A stretch of DNA of 64,000 bases from Sclerodactyla briareus. Lineage: Eukaryota > Echinodermata > Holothuroidea > Dendrochirotida > Sclerodactylidae. Numbering within the stretch: position 1 is the stretch's first letter; every line of letters starts with the position of its first letter. Positions 62,901 to 64,000 of this stretch are shown one piece after another. The DNA lies in assembly GCA_026419785.1 (NCBI GenBank), contig JAODTK010004843.1, positions 62,001 through 126,000 of the forward strand, read 5' to 3'. Position numbers and translations under genes: made by a program. The notes below the pieces were generated by a model. It saw only the letters and a program-made list of their open reading frames with translations. It was not told the DNA's origin and made no database searches.

Positions 62901-63818
62901 TTATCCACTGAAATTCTTATTTGGCCTTCCATAGATTGCCTACTTTGCCCCCTGAGCTAGACCACACTGCATTGCGAGGAGGTTATTTGCGAAAAGGCTA
63001 ATGCGAGCATACATGTAGTTCGTAAACACTACCAAACACATTCTATATGCCCCTGCTCTGTGCTGGCTCACAGAGTTTTGCAACCTTAGTCATCCGACCA
63101 AATAGAAACACTGCACAACTCAAAAGTTACAATTGACAAAATCTGATTAGGAATTGTAAACCCACAATTCTGCGTGGTCAGAAGGCCACCTGCCCAAACG
63201 GAGAACTTCGCCCCCACCCATTCCCCTACCCCCAACACCATTCCTATATGAAGTGTACCTGGATTGCCTTCACTACACCCTCGTTCTTGAAGTTCAGATC
63301 CGGCTGAGAGGGCTCGTAGTAGTGATAGTACCACTGCTGTCTTGCTGCTTCATAAGTCCAAGCAGAGTCACCCTTGTAGTTTTCCTGAGAAAAAGAATGA
63401 AGAAGTATCCACAAATTAAATCACCGGGGAAAGGCCCCGGCCCATACCGGTCTAACAAGAGCACAAGAACAATGGGATTCCTACAATATGGGCAAGCATC
63501 AAACGCCCTTTTTGATCAGGCCGGAGGGTACTACAGTAGTTGGGCTTTCCAGTGATTCACTGCACAAAGTGACTCCATAGCCTCACTTTGGAAGTGTGAT
63601 GAGCAGTGTTTCTTGGGGAGCCACACTATTTCCAACACTGATATAGTAACAGGGCTTGTATGTTCCTGACTTACCCAATCATTTGGTTTAGTGCCGTTAT
63701 CACCAGCCCAGATGTAGTAGTCGGCGTAGTCGCCCTTCTTCGACTTGCGGCTCTCCACAAACCACTCGTGGCTTCTCACTGGACTGATTTGGCACAAATT
63801 CGAGGATAACATCCATGC
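53565..63818 (-). CDS. SLC3A1/rBAT-like amino-acid transporter heavy chain (gene extent, 5' incomplete)
   Basis: Multi-exon minus-strand gene with at least nine recognisable coding segments. Order along the protein: GH13 region I and B domain (63,675-63,818), B-domain end (63,259-63,384), the DGF block (62,001-62,105), a STPEP-repeat insert (58,804-58,979), helix segments (58,633-58,728; about 58,030-58,138), the 'ETVAPD' segment (56,891-57,043), the late barrel strand (55,890-56,037), the PMxW-equivalent block (54,911-55,034) and the C-terminal beta domain (53,565-53,926). SLC3 proteins are type II membrane glycoproteins that chaperone SLC7 light chains to the plasma membrane and have lost amylase activity. 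The B domain favours rBAT (SLC3A1) over 4F2hc (SLC3A2). The cytoplasmic and transmembrane N-terminus lies beyond 64,000. Small frame-breaking indels occur in most exons. Confidence 0.8.
54540..54610 (-). pseudogene. Duplicated exon tail in the last SLC3-like intron
   Basis: About 75 bp repeat the end of the exon at 54,911 (KKSMQ coding), its GTACGT donor and the first ~50 bp of intron (ATTTAACATTCACA..., GGGATGCATCTGGGTATACG). It lies about 330 bp 3' of the original on the gene's strand and lacks an acceptor of its own. It could act as a decoy donor, but is most simply a by-product of a local duplication or insertion. Confidence 0.7.
54610..54802. repeat. Dispersed repeat pair, copy 2
   Basis: Same blocks as the copy at 52,820-53,030: TTTGCAGTTTAAAAATACAA, CACTGAATATTATTGGTAGG, TCAAGGGGAAGGAGAA, then CGTGGTAACCGACTAAATAT. 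It lies in the last intron of the SLC3-like gene. It is enclosed by the inverted arms at 54,421-54,456 and 54,832-54,867. Confidence 0.8.
54911..55034 (-). CDS. SLC3A1/rBAT-like exon: 'SPMQW...AGF'-equivalent block
   Basis: Acceptor CTTCATTTTCAG and donor GTACGT. It reads SNYPQLMPYPWSDTPTGGFS, then SGNSSAEP; after a one-base loss at CCT-GGGCACC (about 54,948-54,952) it continues APYADDLKKSMQ. The pattern P-[ML]-x-W-[SD]-x-x-x-x-[AG]-G-F-S is the conserved block after the barrel in rBAT and alpha-glucosidases ('SPMQWD...NAGFS'). NSS is a candidate glycosylation site. The last ~30 bp of the exon plus the donor and start of the intron are duplicated at about 54,545-54,605. Confidence 0.85.
55040..55889 (-). 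other. Intron of the SLC3-like gene with a small MITE
   Basis: Holds the CAGGGTTG-ended element at 55,207-55,339. A minus-strand segment near 55,400-55,470 (EEYPPPMSSPVWAALLL after a TGCTGTAG acceptor) could be a missing small exon but is unconvincing. Confidence 0.4.
55207..55339. mobile_element. Small hAT-like MITE
   Basis: A 133-bp sequence whose ends are inverted: CAGGGTTGATTTC... at the left and ...GATTCAAATCAAACAACCCTG at the right (complement CAGGGTTGTTTGATTTGAAT). The interior is AT-rich with repeated ATTCAAATCA/CGATTAAATTAA motifs. CAGGG-type termini are typical of hAT non-autonomous elements. An 8-bp target duplication is not obvious. Confidence 0.6.
55890..56037 (-). CDS. SLC3A1/rBAT-like exon: late barrel strand
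   Basis: Acceptor CTTCCACACAG and donor GTGAGT; 148 bp. It reads LGHAGVSRFATRAGPTPGPL and MMLLFTLYG, aligning with the rBAT block '...SSRLTSRLGNQ...MNMLLFTLPG'. After a one-base shift at a short G run (55,951-55,953) the other frame continues DNGPTAPFY-stop-DELGLRYRQP, the equivalent of 'TPxxYYGDEIGM'. The TGA (55,922-55,924) sits where Gly is expected, one substitution from GGA. So this exon holds one indel and one nonsense codon. Its phase does not fit directly to the exon at 54,911-55,034, so a small exon may lie between them. Confidence 0.8.
56891..57043 (-). CDS. SLC3A1/rBAT-like exon: 'TEAY'-equivalent strand
   Basis: The minus strand reads EEVAGCPKHLYFAETVAPDV, then TSQTTIYPHSRLFEKN, at the place where SLC3 and GH13 proteins have '...R-x-x-M-x-E-A-Y-x-x...-Y-Y-G'. 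The frame appears to shift at the AAAAAACG run, and the neighbouring frame continues KGDNGPCGIVEFLDG to a donor GTGCGT at 56,890. A Glu is retained in FAET where the acid/base Glu would sit in active enzymes. The acceptor is weak (AACTAACCAAAAG), so the 5' border is approximate. Confidence 0.55.
57044..58029 (-). other. Intron of the SLC3-like gene
   Basis: Contains a divergent member (about 57,690-57,760) of the CACAC/TTCAGGCGAGACAAA repeat family seen at 600, 853, 32,880 and 38,610. No exon recognised. Confidence 0.45.
58030..58138 (-). CDS. SLC3A1/rBAT-like exon: helix after the insert
   Basis: Acceptor TTGTCTCCTCAG. After two split-codon bases it reads TTVNRYSTPESSKDLETLLD, then SLYQIVDANR and a stop. 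This resembles the 'xxPEN-x-D-V-x-x-x-W/F-R-x-x-x-D-x-Y' helix that precedes the MTEAY strand in SLC3/alpha-glucosidase proteins. Dropping one C at about 58,042 would continue the frame as NANLGNT to a CAG/GTGCCA donor near 58,011; the true 3' border is uncertain. Upstream of the acceptor is a long pyrimidine-rich tract. Confidence 0.6.
58633..58728 (-). CDS. SLC3A1/rBAT-like exon candidate (frame uncertain)
   Basis: A 96-bp segment with acceptor GTTTTGCAG and donor GTAAGC, lying 75 bp after the STPEP exon. In the frame continuing from that exon it reads EWLW then TGA, then RYRRGTAPLSLGSRPRPS. In another frame it reads SGYGEGIEEVLLLLA, a stop, then DRDLVHRNCKYKRPLR. The strong splice sites argue for an exon; as written it needs at least one indel correction. 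No specific family block is visible. Confidence 0.45.
58804..58979 (-). CDS. SLC3A1/rBAT-like exon: STPEP/DGGNMT repeat insert
   Basis: A 176-bp exon with acceptor TTTCTGTTTCCCTGCAG and donor GTGAAT, open for 58 codons after two split-codon bases. It reads SENATASTEATSE, then four perfect copies of STPEP, then two copies of (T)DGGNMT, and ends NGRGLHAAGPVQ. NAT and the two NMT sequons are candidate N-glycosylation sites; the Ser/Thr/Pro stretch would suit O-glycosylation. Known vertebrate SLC3 proteins have no such insert here as far as I recall, so this looks like a lineage-specific disordered extracellular stalk or loop grown by 15-bp repeat expansion. Placement in the SLC3-like gene rests on strand, order and splice sites. 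No frame error is present. Confidence 0.7.
58980..62000 (-). other. Introns of the SLC3-like gene; at least one exon probably unlocated
   Basis: About 3 kb between the DGF exon and the STPEP exon. The minus-strand frame at 60,714-60,977 (CGTPFIQELFGRCEFEKELH) has some coding character but no match. A palindrome GCTGCGGGAGCGCAGC followed by TTCGTCCGT repeats lies at about 59,114-59,190. A C-rich tract is at about 59,560-59,576. The plus-strand frame at 61,206-61,520 is not recognised. Confidence 0.4.
59100..59290. repeat. Dispersed-repeat-like block with TTCGTCCGT units
   Basis: GCTGCGGGAGCGCAGC (a perfect hairpin apart from its loop) precedes GTCTGTTCGTTCGTCCGTTA and GTTCGTTCGTCCGTTTCATC, then ATAACTTTCTAAAACCATAC. 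Sequences of this style are often multi-copy in invertebrate introns. Only one copy occurs in this window. Confidence 0.4.
62001..62105 (-). CDS. SLC3A1/rBAT-like exon: 'DGF' block lacking the nucleophile Asp
   Basis: Acceptor TTTGTTCACTCCCCAG. The first frame reads DAMKYC; after a two-base deletion (TACTG-TCGATGAG near 62,087-62,090) the next frame reads DEMDVDGFVLGGWQTRLLRD. It corresponds to the 'VM-x-[FY]-W-L-D-x-G-V-D-G-F-R-x-D' region II of GH13. Here F-R-V-D is F-V-L-G, so both the Arg and the catalytic Asp are absent. That fits a non-enzymatic heavy chain and argues against a digestive alpha-glucosidase. A stop (DP-TAA) follows in this frame, so another indel or an earlier splice is likely. 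The donor GAGG/GTGGGG is tentative. Confidence 0.7.
62106..63258 (-). other. Intron of the SLC3-like gene
   Basis: No open frame with coding character and no repeat recognised. Confidence 0.5.
63259..63384 (-). CDS. SLC3A1/rBAT-like exon: end of B domain
   Basis: A 126-bp exon (42 codons, phase 0 at both ends) with acceptor TTTTTCTCAG and donor GTACAC. It reads ENYKGDSAWTYEAARQQWYY, then HYYEPSQPDLNFKNEGVVKA and IQ. 'QPDLNF-[KR]-N' is the hallmark that precedes the GFxxD helix in GH13-type glucosidases and SLC3 heavy chains. The spacing from the Trp closing the preceding exon to SAW equals that in rBAT (NNW...SSW), so no exon is missing between them. This exon has no frame error. Confidence 0.93.
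63675..63818 (-). CDS. SLC3A1/rBAT-like exon: GH13 region I and B domain
   Basis: Acceptor CCTAAAACAG and donor GTAAGT (after TGG). Translation starts with a split Gly, then MDVILEFVPNQSSEK. After a one-base shift it continues HEWFVESRKSKKGDYADYYI and WAGDNGTKPNDW. This is the 'DVI-x-x-F-V-P-N-H-[ST]-S-x-K-H-E-W-F-x-x-S' block of GH13/SLC3 proteins; the usual His is Gln here. Within GAGAAGCCACGAGTGG one extra base (at or next to 63,770-63,771, a CC/GG pair) breaks the frame. Without it the exon is 143 bp and fully open. The exon ends in phase 0, matching the next exon at 63,259-63,384. Confidence 0.9.
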
Positions 63819-64000
63819 CTGTTTTAGGAGAGTTGAACTGCATTAGAGAATTAGTCCAACGCTGGAATAACCTCAATTTAAACAAGTGGGTTCATGAACT
63901 GTTAGTCTCGCCCTTTTCGCGATTAGTGGTTGTTACTGTACATTCCCATTCAGGGAAGGTATTGGGGATTATTCTTGGGTTAATGAGGACATTTTTCCAC
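63819..64000 (-). other. Intron leading to the window edge
   Basis: No exon is visible. The preceding coding sequence should end with the first base of a split Gly codon and lies beyond 64,000, together with the N-terminal cytosolic and transmembrane parts. Confidence 0.5.

Noticed and set aside
1..64000. CRISPR arrays, bacterial operons, phage or integron structures
   Set aside because: No short regularly spaced repeats with unique spacers, and no prokaryotic gene organisation. The 1.1-kb array is a eukaryotic tandem repeat.

Overview
The window reads as nuclear DNA from a marine invertebrate, most likely an echinoderm or a related deuterostome. The basis is indirect: short exons with canonical GT/AG borders spread over kilobase introns, many degenerate transposon and MITE relics, long homopurine (poly-G) runs, GATA and AC microsatellites, and the TGACCTTTGACCTTGACC-type dispersed repeats common in such genomes. 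There is no bacterial-style gene packing, and no RNA gene was found. Species assignment is inference.

Layout. 1-1,000: tail of a degenerate LINE and a tandem duplication. 1,204-2,549: two minus-strand exons whose phases join, encoding a LamG-like jelly-roll segment resembling the N-terminal region of usherin. 2,550-12,700: intron or intergenic DNA with a direct duplication, a minus-strand LINE reverse transcriptase relic (about 5.8-6.65 kb), a G-rich MITE and one strong unassigned exon candidate (10,268-10,533). 12,700-19,390: no gene recognised. 19,390-32,300: an array of about eleven ~1.0-1.3 kb units, with a 2.2-kb dimeric higher-order period in its right half. 31,680-43,105: a tandem duplication of a ~5.7-kb module that begins with a piece of the array unit. 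43,200-53,500: microsatellites, G tracts, a second copy of the G-rich MITE and a well-preserved TTAA-flanked foldback MITE. 53,565-63,818: the best gene in the window, a minus-strand SLC3A1/rBAT-like amino-acid-transporter heavy chain whose 5' part lies beyond the right edge.

The SLC3-like gene shows conserved GH13-fold blocks in the right order: region I, B domain, the segment that would carry the nucleophile (here lacking the Asp), a Ser/Thr/Pro/Glu repeat insert, the late barrel strand and the C-terminal beta domain. Almost every exon carries a one- or two-base indel that breaks the frame, often in a short homopolymer. The array copies show the same kind of scattered small indels. Either this is an unpolished long-read assembly, or the gene is a decaying pseudogene; splice sites and non-synonymous content favour the first explanation. 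This caveat applies to every 'broken' frame reported here.
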